Notes: generated from the sequence alone by a model not told the origin. A stretch of 9,573 bases of DNA from Sphingomonadales bacterium UBA6157 (GCA_002423025.1 DIUN01000018.1:126097-135669); one strand, 5' to 3'; shown: positions 1 through 6,711, counted from the stretch's first letter. Translations and numbers: made by a program.

Positions 1-1401
1 CGCATCATCAACGAGCCGACCGCGGCTGCCCTGGCCTATGGCCTCGACAAGAAGAGCGAGGCCAAGACCGTTGCAGTTTACGATCTCGGCGGCGGCACCT
101 TCGACGTGTCGGTGCTCGAGCTTGGCGATGGCGTGTTCGAGGTGAAGTCCACCAGTGGCGACACCTTCCTCGGCGGCGAAGATTTCGATGCCAAGCTGGT
201 CGAGTTCCTCGCGGCGGACTTCAAGAAGGCCGAGGGCATTGACTTGACCAAGGACAAGCTGGCCCTGCAGCGCCTGAAGGAAGCTGCCGAAAAGGCCAAG
301 ATCGAGCTGTCCTCGACCGCCGCTACCGAAGTGAACCTGCCCTTCATCACCGCCGACGCCACCGGGCCGAAGCATCTCGTGAAGGCCATCACCCGCACCG
401 ACCTCGAGAAGCTGGTGATCGACCTCATCGAGCGCACCCGCAAGCCGTGCGAAGATGCGATCAAGGAAGCCGGCGTCAGCAAGGGCGAGATCGACGAAGT
501 GATCCTCGTCGGCGGCATGACCCGCATGCCGCGTGTGCGCCAGTTCGTGAAGGAGCTGTTCGGCAAGGAGCCCAACACGTCCGTCAACCCGGATGAAGTG
601 GTCGCCATGGGCGCCGCGATCCAGGCCGGCGTGCTGCAGGGCGATGTGAAGGACGTGCTGCTGCTCGATGTCACCCCGCTGTCGCTGGGTATCGAGACAC
701 TGGGCGGCGTGTTTACCCGCATGATCGATCGCAACACCACCATCCCGACCAAGAAGAGCCAGACCTATTCGACGGCTGATGACAATCAGTCGGCGGTGAC
801 GATCCGGGTCTTCCAGGGCGAGCGCGAGATGGCGGCGGACAACAAGATGCTTGGCCAGTTCGATCTGGTCGGCATTCCGCCGGCGCCGCGTGGCATCCCG
901 CAGATCGAGGTGACCTTCGATATCGATGCCAATGGCCTCGTGGCTGTCAACGCCAAGGACAAGGGCACCGGCAAGGAACAGCAGATCCGTATCCAGCCCT
1001 CGGGCGGCCTCTCGCAGGCCGATATCGAGCAGATGGTGAAGGATGCCGAGCGCTTCGCCGAGGAGGACAAGAAGCGCCGCGCCGTGGCCGAGGCCCGCAA
1101 CCAGGCGGACAGCCTCATCCACTCGACCGAGCGCCAGCTCGTCGAGCATGGTGACAAGGTGACGGCCGATGTGAAGGCCGAGATCGAAAGCGCCATTGCC
1201 GATGCCAAGGCGGTGCTCGATGGCGGCGATGCCGACGCCATCACGGCTAAGACGACGGCGCTTTCCACCGCGGCGATGAAGCTGGGTGAGGCGATCTATG
1301 CAGCCGAGCAGGCCAAGGCGGCCTCGCCGGAAGCTGAAGCGCCCAAGGACGACAATGTTGTCGACGCCGAGTTCTCGGACGTCGAAGACGACAAGAAGTA
1401 A
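1..1401 (+). CDS. dnaK: Chaperone DnaK (Hsp70), 5' end missing
   Basis: Cytoplasmic ATP-driven Hsp70 chaperone that binds exposed hydrophobic peptides and works with DnaJ and GrpE. The open frame runs from base 1 to a TAA, giving 466 residues; about 166 N-terminal residues lie outside the window, judged by alignment from memory with E. coli DnaK. The fragment opens with RIINEPTAAALAYGLDK, then the nucleotide-binding loop DLGGGTFD (residues 28-35, whose Thr33 matches E. coli Thr199). LVGGMTRMP follows at about 169-177, and the hydrophobic interdomain linker DVLLLDVTPLSL at 218-229. The substrate-binding beta domain follows, then the helical lid (from about residue 340), and an acidic tail ending DAEFSDVEDDKK, the usual DnaK C-terminus. 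No frameshift or missing key residue is seen. dnaJ lies 150 bp downstream in the same direction, the usual alphaproteobacterial order. Identification is secure; the promoter and start are outside the window. Confidence 0.98.
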   Translation, partial: RIINEPTAAALAYGLDKKSEAKTVAVYDLGGGTFDVSVLELGDGVFEVKSTSGDTFLGGEDFDAKLVEFLAADFKKAEGIDLTKDKLALQRLKEAAEKAKIELSSTAATEVNLPFITADATGPKHLVKAITRTDLEKLVIDLIERTRKPCEDAIKEAGVSKGEIDEVILVGGMTRMPRVRQFVKELFGKEPNTSVNPDEVVAMGAAIQAGVLQGDVKDVLLLDVTPLSLGIETLGGVFTRMIDRNTTIPTKKSQTYSTADDNQSAVTIRVFQGEREMAADNKMLGQFDLVGIPPAPRGIPQIEVTFDIDANGLVAVNAKDKGTGKEQQIRIQPSGGLSQADIEQMVKDAERFAEEDKKRRAVAEARNQADSLIHSTERQLVEHGDKVTADVKAEIESAIADAKAVLDGGDADAITAKTTALSTAAMKLGEAIYAAEQAKAASPEAEAPKDDNVVDAEFSDVEDDKK

Positions 1402-1421
1402 GCGATTGCGGCATGGCTGCG

Positions 1422-1523
1422 CCCTCGGTTCCGCTCAGGATGAGCGTGACCGGGGGCGTTTCCATGCTTTGACTTTTGGGGAGCCCATGACACAAAGCCG
1501 CTCATCCCGAGCGATGTCGAGGG
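1422..1523. repeat. REP doublet (REPIN-like) inverted repeat between dnaK and dnaJ
   Basis: Two 25-nt arms, at 1422-1446 and 1499-1523, are inverted copies matching at 20 of 25 positions. Both begin CCCTCG and end GGATGAGCG when read in the same sense. Each arm also has its own small hairpin: CGCTCA-GGA-TGAGCG at 1432-1446, and CGCTC-ATCCC-GAGCG at 1499-1513, where the one A-to-G difference still allows a G-T pair. Between the arms, GCTTTG (1466-1471) can pair with CAAAGC (1493-1498). Two REP-like units in inverted orientation forming one long hairpin is the architecture called a REPIN. I recall similar motifs scattered in sphingomonad genomes, but did not search. The element fills about two thirds of the dnaK-dnaJ spacer; no T-run follows either hairpin, so it is not a typical intrinsic terminator. 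No other copy was seen in this window. Confidence 0.7.
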
Positions 1524-1551
1524 ACGCGACCAGGATGGGGCGAGCGACCCG

Positions 1552-2703
1552 ATGAGCACCGAGATCGACTATTACGAACTGCTGGAGTGCCAGCGCGGCG
1601 CCGATGATGCGGCGCTGAAGTCTTCCTATCGCCGGCTTGCCATGAAGTGGCATCCGGACAAGAACCCCGGCGACGCCAGCGCCGAGCAGCGCTTCAAGGC
1701 GATCAGCGAGGCCTATGACTGCCTGAAGGACCCGCAGAAGCGCGCGGCCTATGATCGCTACGGCCATGCCGCCTTTCAGAACGGTGGCGGCGGTGGCGGT
1801 GGCGCTCAGGATTTTGGCGGTTTTTCGGATATTTTCGAGAACATCTTCGGCGAGTTCATGGGTGGCCGCCAGCAGCGCGGCCGTGGTGGCGCGGCGCGCG
1901 GTCAGGACCTGCGTTACGATCTGGAGATGAGCCTGGAGGAGGCGTTTGCCGGCAAGGCGGCGACTCTGGAAGTTGAAGTGGCGGCAGCCTGCGAGCCATG
2001 CGGCGGCAGCGGCGCCAAGCCCGGCACCGCGGCGCGCCAGTGCACCACCTGCAACGGCCAGGGCCGTGTCGGGATGCGGCAGGGCCTGTTCATGGTCGAG
2101 CGCGCCTGCCCGGCCTGCCATGGCGCCGGCCAGATCATCGCCGACCCGTGCGAGAGTTGCGGCGGCGCCGGGCGCATCGAGAAAAAGAAGACGCTCAGCG
2201 TCAATGTCCCCCGCGGCGTCGATGATGGCACGCGTATCCGTGTCGCCGGCGAGGGCGAGGCGGGAATGCGCGGCGGGCCTCCGGGTGACCTGTATATTTT
2301 CGTGCACCTGAAGCCGCATGCGCTGTTCAAGCGCGATGGCACGACGCTGTTTGCCATGGCGCCGATCTCGATCACCACGGCGGCGCTGGGCGGCGAGATC
2401 GAAGTGCCGGGGCTGGACCGCGACGTGGCGGTGGTGAAGATTCCGCATGGCACGCAGACCGGCAAGCAGTTCCGCGTGCGCGGGCGCGGGATGCCGGCGC
2501 TCAACGGCGGCGTGGCTGGCGGCGGCTTTGGTGATCTGGTCGTCCAGATCGAAGTCGAGACGCCGGTGAAGCTCACCAAGCGCCAGCGTGAACTGCTCGA
2601 GGAGTTCCAGGCGCTGGAAACCGAGGAGGGCGGCCGCAACACGCCCAAGCAGACCGGCTTTTTCGATAAACTCAAGGACGCCTGGAACGAACTGACGGAC
2701 TAG
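1552..2703 (+). CDS. dnaJ: Chaperone protein DnaJ (class I Hsp40)
   Basis: Cytoplasmic co-chaperone that delivers clients to DnaK and stimulates its ATPase. The protein has 383 residues, the normal length for class I DnaJ. The J domain spans about 1-75, with the essential HPD at 34-36. A Gly/Phe region follows (about 77-118), containing a run of seven glycines and a DIF motif (93-95). The zinc-binding domain has all four CxxCxGxG repeats intact, with cysteines at 147/150, 164/167, 186/189 and 200/203. The two C-terminal substrate-binding beta domains and the dimerisation tail (FFDKLKDAWNELTD) complete it. The ATG at 1552 is chosen because MSTEIDYYELL is a normal J-domain start; upstream, GGGGCGA (1537-1543) is only a weak ribosome binding site. 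It follows dnaK across the REP-like element and its TAG is 4 bp from the stop of convergent glk. Confidence 0.98.
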   Translation: MSTEIDYYELLECQRGADDAALKSSYRRLAMKWHPDKNPGDASAEQRFKAISEAYDCLKDPQKRAAYDRYGHAAFQNGGGGGGGAQDFGGFSDIFENIFGEFMGGRQQRGRGGAARGQDLRYDLEMSLEEAFAGKAATLEVEVAAACEPCGGSGAKPGTAARQCTTCNGQGRVGMRQGLFMVERACPACHGAGQIIADPCESCGGAGRIEKKKTLSVNVPRGVDDGTRIRVAGEGEAGMRGGPPGDLYIFVHLKPHALFKRDGTTLFAMAPISITTAALGGEIEVPGLDRDVAVVKIPHGTQTGKQFRVRGRGMPALNGGVAGGGFGDLVVQIEVETPVKLTKRQRELLEEFQALETEEGGRNTPKQTGFFDKLKDAWNELTD

Positions 2704-2714
2704 GCCGTCAGCTC
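2689..2714. terminator. Likely bidirectional terminator shared by dnaJ and glk
   Basis: CTGACGG (2692-2698) and CCGTCAG (2705-2711) form a perfect 7-bp stem with a 6-nt loop (ACTAGG). Two further pairs form outside one mismatch (2689-2690 with 2713-2714). The stem covers the last dnaJ codons, the dnaJ TAG and the glk stop, so one hairpin could serve both converging transcripts. The tails are only weakly T-rich (CTCTTCG on plus, TTCGTTCC on minus). Termination is therefore inferred from the stem and its position; no classic poly-U signal is present. Confidence 0.5.
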
Positions 2715-3721
2715 TTCGCGGCCAGTCCCTGGGCAAAGGCCGCTGCGGCGCCGAACAGGCCGGGCTGAGGGTGGGTGATGAGCTTGACCGGCAGGTCGCC
2801 CATCCGGCCCTCGAAGCGCCCCTTGGCAGTGTAGCGGGCGCTGAACCCCGAGGCCGGCAGATGATCGGCGATGCGCAGGCCGACGCCGCCGGCGATAACC
2901 GTGGCGGAAGCGCCCTGCGCCAGCGCGATGTCCCCGGCAAAGCTGCCCAGCGCCAGGCAGAAGCGATCTAGCGCCGCGGTGGCGAGGCTGTCCGTGCCTG
3001 AAAGCGCTGCGGTCCAGAGCGTCTTGTCATCGGTGCCCATGACGGCGCGGCCCTCGATTCCGGCGAGCACTTCATGGATGGCGGCAAGGCCGGGGCCGGA
3101 GACGACGCGCTCGGCCGAGACGCGGTTATGCCGCTTTCGCAGGTGCGCGAGAATGGCATCCTCGATCTTGTCGAGCGGCGCGAAATCGATATGGCCGCCC
3201 TCAGTGGCGATGACATGATAGGTGCCGGCCCGTCGCAGTACCAAGGCCACGCCCATGCCGGTGCCGGGGCCAACAATGCTGATGACGCCGCTCTCGGGCA
3301 GCGGCTGATCCGGCCCGCAAATATGACGGAACTCGCCACCTCCAGCCTGCGCCACGGCATGCGCGACCGCCTCGAAATCATTGACCAGCGTGAAGCGATC
3401 GACGTTCAGCTTCTCCGGGATCATCGCCGGGCGGATGATCCAGGGGTTGTTGGTCAGCTTGAGCACTTCGCCCGCCACCGGGCAGGCGACCGCGATGCCG
3501 GCGGCGCGCGGCAACGGAGCGCCGGTCTGTTCGGCAAAGGCCTCCCAGGCCGTTTGCAGGCTGGCATGGTCCGCCGCGCGCATCACCGTTTCCGGGCCGA
3601 GGTGTAGCACCTTGCCGGGCGCCACCAGCGCGATGGCGAAGCGGGCGTGCGTTCCGCCGATATCGGCAGCGACGATCTCAGTGGTCGCCGCCGCGACGGG
3701 CTCGCTTCCGGCGTCAGTCAT
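2708..3721 (-). CDS. glk: Glucokinase
   Basis: Cytoplasmic ATP-dependent glucokinase converting glucose to glucose-6-phosphate, the substrate of the Zwf enzyme encoded just upstream. The protein has 337 residues in the bacterial (E. coli Glk-like) glucokinase family. Visible motifs are the phosphate-binding ADIGGTHARF near the N-terminus (19-28), LTNNPW (about 89-94), VNDFEAVA with catalytic Asp115, GPGTGMGVA (about 151-159), EGGHIDFAP with glucose-contacting Glu174 and His177, and SAERVVSGPGL with Glu204. Residue roles are by analogy with E. coli Glk. Two ATGs are possible. The one at 3721 gives MTDAGSEP and an 8-nt overlap with the zwf stop; the one at 3736 adds MAAAG and overlaps by 23 nt. 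Neither has a clear Shine-Dalgarno, and I prefer 3721 for its usual overlap geometry. Translational coupling to zwf is likely. Confidence 0.95.
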   Translation of the reverse strand: MTDAGSEPVAAATTEIVAADIGGTHARFAIALVAPGKVLHLGPETVMRAADHASLQTAWEAFAEQTGAPLPRAAGIAVACPVAGEVLKLTNNPWIIRPAMIPEKLNVDRFTLVNDFEAVAHAVAQAGGGEFRHICGPDQPLPESGVISIVGPGTGMGVALVLRRAGTYHVIATEGGHIDFAPLDKIEDAILAHLRKRHNRVSAERVVSGPGLAAIHEVLAGIEGRAVMGTDDKTLWTAALSGTDSLATAALDRFCLALGSFAGDIALAQGASATVIAGGVGLRIADHLPASGFSARYTAKGRFEGRMGDLPVKLITHPQPGLFGAAAAFAQGLAAKS

Positions 3722-5162
3722 GCCAGCTGCGGCCATCGCGTTCGGTCAGGGCGATCGCGGCGGCCGGGCCCCAGTTGCCTGCGGCATAGGGCTTGGGCTC
3801 CATGCCGGCGGCGGCCCAGCCGGCACGGATCGCGTCGATCCACTGCCACTGTGCTTCCACCTCGTCGCGGCGCACGAACAGGGTCTGCTTGCCTTCGATC
3901 AGGTCGAGCAGCAGTCGCTCATAGGCGATCCGCCGGCGCACATCGGCAAAGGCATTGGCCATGCCGATATCGAGCGGCACCTGCCGCAGTCGGATGCCGT
4001 CCCGATCGAGCCCTGGCGCCTTGGCCATCATGGCAAGGCCGATATTCTCGTTGGGCTGCAGGCTGATGATGAGCTTGTTGGGCTTCAGCCCTGCCTCGCC
4101 GAACATGCTGTGCGGCACCGGGCGGAACTGGATGATGATCTCGCTCATCCGGTCGGGCAGGCGCTTGCCGGTGCGCAGGTAGAAAGGCACGCCCTTCCAG
4201 CGCCAGTTATCGACATGCGCCTTAAGCGCCACGAACGTCTCGGTGCCCGAGGGGCGGCCAAGCTCCTGGGCATAGCCCGGTACCGGCTTGCCGGCGATGG
4301 CGCCCGGGCCATATTGGCCGCGTACGCTGTGGCTCTCCACCGAGGCCGTATCGATGGGGCGCAGCGAGCGCAGCACCTTCACCTTCTCGTCACGCACCGA
4401 GGTCGGGTCAAAGCGCGCCGGCGGCTCCATGGCGACCAGCGCCAGCAGCTGCAGCATATGGTTCTGCACCATGTCCCGCAGCGCGCCCATGCCGTCATAA
4501 TAATCCGTGCGGCTTTCCAGCCCGACGGTTTCGCCAACGCTGATCTGCACATGGTCGATGCCGGCGGCGTTCCACAGCGGCTCGAACAGCGTGTTGCCGA
4601 AGCGCAGCGCGAGCAGGTTCTGCACCGTCTCCTTGCCGAGATAATGATCGATGCGGAACGTGCGGCTTTCCGGATAGGCGCTGGCCACGGCATCGTTGAT
4701 GGCGCGGCTGGAGGCGAGATCGGACCCCAGTGGCTTTTCCAGCGCCAGCCGCGCGCCCGGCCCGGCGAGCCCGGCGGACGCCAGGCCGGCAATGGTCGGG
4801 CCGAACAGGCTGGGCGCGGTGGACAGGAAGATGGCGAGATGCTCGGGCTCGCCGACGGCCTTGGCGAGAGCCTGGAAGCCATCGGGTGTGCTGGCATCCA
4901 GCGGTACATAGGAGAGGCGAGCGAGAAAGCGCTCCGTCAGCGCGTCGTTCTTGCGCTCCGGCTCGACAGCGGCGGCCAGCGCATCGGCAGCGATGGCGCG
5001 AAAGCCGGCATCATCCATGTCGCTGCGCGCCGTGGCGATGATCCGCAGGCAATCTGGCAACAGGCCATCGGCATCCAGCCCATAGAGCGAGGGCAGCAGC
5101 ATGCGCTTGGAAAGGTCGCCCGTGGCGCCGAAAAGCAGGAGATGAGTGCAGGGATCAGCCAT
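3714..5162 (-). CDS. zwf: Glucose-6-phosphate 1-dehydrogenase
   Basis: Cytoplasmic enzyme oxidising glucose-6-phosphate to 6-phosphogluconolactone with reduction of NADP+ or NAD+, the entry to the Entner-Doudoroff and oxidative pentose phosphate routes. At 482 residues it is full length for the family. The N-terminal Rossmann fold carries FGATGDLSKR (11-20) and EKPLG (142-146). The substrate-binding signature RIDHYLGKE is at 160-168, with Asp162 and Lys167, and the catalytic-base histidine is in MVQNH (His225), matching His240 of the Leuconostoc enzyme. The ATG at 5162 is the only usable start: reading upstream in frame, no ATG, GTG or TTG occurs before the TAA at 5202-5204. It is the first gene of a two-gene operon with glk. 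A LacI-type palindrome sits 35-54 nt upstream of the start. No pgl or edd gene adjoins it. Confidence 0.97.
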   Translation of the reverse strand: MADPCTHLLLFGATGDLSKRMLLPSLYGLDADGLLPDCLRIIATARSDMDDAGFRAIAADALAAAVEPERKNDALTERFLARLSYVPLDASTPDGFQALAKAVGEPEHLAIFLSTAPSLFGPTIAGLASAGLAGPGARLALEKPLGSDLASSRAINDAVASAYPESRTFRIDHYLGKETVQNLLALRFGNTLFEPLWNAAGIDHVQISVGETVGLESRTDYYDGMGALRDMVQNHMLQLLALVAMEPPARFDPTSVRDEKVKVLRSLRPIDTASVESHSVRGQYGPGAIAGKPVPGYAQELGRPSGTETFVALKAHVDNWRWKGVPFYLRTGKRLPDRMSEIIIQFRPVPHSMFGEAGLKPNKLIISLQPNENIGLAMMAKAPGLDRDGIRLRQVPLDIGMANAFADVRRRIAYERLLLDLIEGKQTLFVRRDEVEAQWQWIDAIRAGWAAAGMEPKPYAAGNWGPAAAIALTERDGRSWHD

Positions 5163-5181
5163 GGGCCAGCGTTTATCAGCC

Positions 5182-5199
5182 TTTTCGTGAAGGCGAAAA
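5182..5199. promoter_or_regulatory. Inverted repeat in zwf leader
   Basis: TTTTCG (5182-5187) and CGAAAA (5194-5199) are perfect 6-bp inverted arms around a 6-nt spacer, 20-37 nt upstream of the zwf start. This could be an operator half-site pair or a small hairpin in the zwf 5' untranslated RNA. It overlaps the left edge of the LacI-like palindrome. Its function is unknown. Confidence 0.4.
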
Positions 5200-5216
5200 T
5201 GTTATCGTTCACAATT
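5197..5216. promoter_or_regulatory. Candidate LacI/GalR-family operator upstream of zwf
   Basis: TGTTATCGTTCACA (5200-5213) is centred on CG at 5206-5207 and fits the TGTnAnCGnTnACA layout typical of LacI/GalR-family operators. Over the 20-bp span, 7 of 10 symmetric positions pair. It sits 35-54 nt upstream of zwf, where repressor binding could block transcription, and lies in a divergent spacer, so it could also affect the efflux operon. No regulator gene is in the window to pair with it. The family assignment is inference from symmetry and position. Confidence 0.5.
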
Positions 5217-5218
5217 GG

Positions 5219-5232
5219 AATGCGACTGCATT
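5219..5232. promoter_or_regulatory. Short palindrome in divergent spacer
   Basis: AATGC-GACT-GCATT is a perfect 5-bp inverted repeat with a 4-nt centre, two bases beyond the LacI-like site and about 70 bp upstream of the outer-membrane gene. It is a possible second operator. No consensus -35/-10 pair could be assigned with confidence on either strand in 5163-5300; the rest of that spacer (5233-5287) shows nothing I can name. Confidence 0.3.
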
Positions 5233-5287
5233 TTGGCGGGGTGCGTAGAAACGCCGGCTCGCCGAGGGGGCTGCGCTTGGGCTAGAC

Positions 5288-5303
5288 CATCAACACCTTG
5301 ATG
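5288..5303 (+). promoter_or_regulatory. Hairpin containing the predicted start codon of the outer-membrane gene
   Basis: CATCAA-CACC-TTGATG forms a perfect 6-bp stem with a 4-nt loop, and its last three bases are the ATG at 5301. In the mRNA this would partly occlude initiation. No Shine-Dalgarno sequence is visible upstream. Either translation starts at the second ATG (5310), just beyond the hairpin, or initiation at 5301 is structurally damped. Confidence 0.4.
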
Positions 5304-6689
5304 ATTCGCATGATCTTGCCCCTGATGCTGCTGGCCGCTCCCGCCCTTGGCGGTACGCCTGAGGATCCCCGCGGGCTGATCCCGCCGCCGCGCGCGGCCT
5401 GTGGCGAGGTGCCGGCCACGGCGCTGTCCCTGGCTGCGCTGGTGGACATCGCACTGTGCCGCAACCCGCAGACAGCGGCCGGCTGGGCGGCGGCGCGGGC
5501 GGCGGCGGCGCAGGCCGGGGCGGCGCGCGGGGCAGCGCTGCCAAGCATCGATGCGAGCTTCGGCCCCACGCTCACGCGCAGCAACAGCTTTCAGGGCACC
5601 GGCTTTGTCGATGGCAACGGCCAGATTGTCGGCGGCGCGCAGGCGGTGACGAACACCAACACATCGGCTCGGCTGGCGCTGAGCTATCTCATCTTCGATG
5701 GCGGCGGCCGCTCGGCGCGGATTGCCGCTGCCGATGCGCAGGCGGCAGCGGCGCTGGCGCAATATGCCGATACAGCGCAGGCGGTCGTGCTCAACGTCGT
5801 CACGGCTTACAACGCGCTGGCCGGCAACCGCGCGGTGGAGGAGGCAAACCGTGCCAATGTGGCGTTTGCCCGCCAATCGCGTGATCTCGCTGCGGCACGA
5901 AGCCGGGCGGGTGTGGCGACCGGCGCCGACCGTTTGCAGGCAGAGACCCAGCTGGCGCAAGCCGAGCTGACTCTCATCCAGACGCGCGGCAGCGTCGCGA
6001 CTTCGGCGGCGCAGCTGGCCGTGGCCGTGGGCCTGCCGCCGACCATGGCGCTGGACTTGGCGCCAGCCGCGCCGTTGGGCGATGCCGCGCGGCTGAAGGC
6101 CGGAGCTGCGGCGTTGATCGCCGAGGCCGAGCGGTTGCGGCCCGATATTCTCGCCGCCCGCGCCAATGTCAGCGCTGCCGAGGCCAATGTCCGCAGCGCG
6201 CGCTCGGCTGGCCGGCCCAGCCTGGCCGTGCAGGCCAGCAACTCCCTCTCCGCCGTGGACACCAACGTGGACCGCAACCTCGCCAGCGTGGGTGTGATCC
6301 TTTCGGTGCCGATCTTTTCCGGCTGGAACGCGCGCTACAATATCGCCGCCGCCCGCGCCCAGCTGGAGCAGCAGCAGGCACTCGCCGAGCAGACGCGCCA
6401 GCAGGCCGGGCTGGCGGTGTATTCCAACGTCATCGCCTTTGAAAATGCGCTGGCCAGCCTTGAGACGGCCCGGGTCCTGGTGGCCAGCGCGACGGAATCG
6501 GCGGCGCTGGCGCAAGGGCGCTACAAGGCCGGGGTCGGCACCTTTGCCGAGCTGCTCAATGCCCAGGCGGCGCAGGCCGGCGCGCGGCAGCAGCTGGTGC
6601 AGGCCGAGTTCAACCTCCGCACTGCCGATGCCCAGCTGGCCCGCGCGGTGGGGGACATGGGCGAAGCCATTCCGGAGCGGCGGCGATGA
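5301..6689 (+). CDS. TolC/CyaE-like outer-membrane efflux protein
   Basis: Outer-membrane channel subunit of the outer membrane efflux protein (OEP) family, expected to trimerise into a beta barrel plus a periplasmic alpha-helical tunnel. The 462-residue product starts with a short signal peptide (hydrophobic core about 4-17, likely cleaved near LGG) and has no lipobox cysteine, so it is TolC-like and not a NodT-type lipoprotein. The internal duplication of the family is clear: beta-strand segments LSYLIFDGGGR (127-137) and SVPIFSGW (325-332), and helical turns AGVATGADRLQAETQLAQAE (203-222) and KAGVGTFAELLNAQAAQA (399-416). Two early cysteines (34 and 53) flank the first helix entry and could form a disulfide. 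Start choices are ATG 5301, TTG 5298 or ATG 5310; none has a good ribosome site. It is first in the efflux operon; the next start is 22 nt after its TGA. Confidence 0.9.
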   Translation: MIRMILPLMLLAAPALGGTPEDPRGLIPPPRAACGEVPATALSLAALVDIALCRNPQTAAGWAAARAAAAQAGAARGAALPSIDASFGPTLTRSNSFQGTGFVDGNGQIVGGAQAVTNTNTSARLALSYLIFDGGGRSARIAAADAQAAAALAQYADTAQAVVLNVVTAYNALAGNRAVEEANRANVAFARQSRDLAAARSRAGVATGADRLQAETQLAQAELTLIQTRGSVATSAAQLAVAVGLPPTMALDLAPAAPLGDAARLKAGAAALIAEAERLRPDILAARANVSAAEANVRSARSAGRPSLAVQASNSLSAVDTNVDRNLASVGVILSVPIFSGWNARYNIAAARAQLEQQQALAEQTRQQAGLAVYSNVIAFENALASLETARVLVASATESAALAQGRYKAGVGTFAELLNAQAAQAGARQQLVQAEFNLRTADAQLARAVGDMGEAIPERRR

Positions 6690-6697
6690 ACGGGCAC

Positions 6698-6703
6698 AGG
6701 AAA
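6698..6703 (+). promoter_or_regulatory. Ribosome binding site of the adaptor gene
   Basis: AGGAAA lies 8 nt before the ATG at 6712. It fixes that start over the ATG at 6718 and over a longer open frame that runs back into the preceding gene. It is a clearer Shine-Dalgarno match than any I see in front of the other genes starting in this window. Confidence 0.7.
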
Positions 6704-6711
6704 CAGCGGCA

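Noticed and set aside
1402..1421. Possible intrinsic terminator just after dnaK (GCGGC-ATG-GCTGC)
   Set aside because: Short stem with a G-T pair and no following T-run; not enough to call.
1783..1803. GGT/GGC repeat in dnaJ as a possible slippage tract
   Set aside because: It encodes the normal Gly-rich linker of DnaJ with mixed codons; no pure mononucleotide or long unit repeat that would suggest phase variation.
1435..2940. Long minus-strand open frame (501 codons) opposite dnaJ
   Set aside because: It lies antisense to an intact, unmistakable dnaJ and runs into glk in another frame; the product is Arg/Ala/His-rich with no recognisable domain. Shadow frame of GC-rich coding sequence.
3722..3736. 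Earlier ATG for glk at 3736
   Set aside because: Not excluded, but it adds only MAAAG, has no Shine-Dalgarno and makes a 23-nt overlap with zwf; 3721 gives the commoner 8-nt overlap.
3381..5285. Long plus-strand open frame (634 codons) opposite zwf and glk
   Set aside because: Antisense to intact zwf and glk with all catalytic motifs; the composition is that of a shadow frame with no recognisable motif.
5163..5300. Sigma-70-like promoters in the divergent spacer
   Set aside because: Fragments such as GATAAC on the minus strand and TTCACA on the plus strand have no properly spaced partner; any call would be guesswork.
6439..6711. Upstream extension of the adaptor frame into the outer-membrane gene
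   Set aside because: It would overlap the preceding gene by about 250 bp. The ATG at 6712 has a good AGGAAA site and is followed directly by a sensible membrane anchor.
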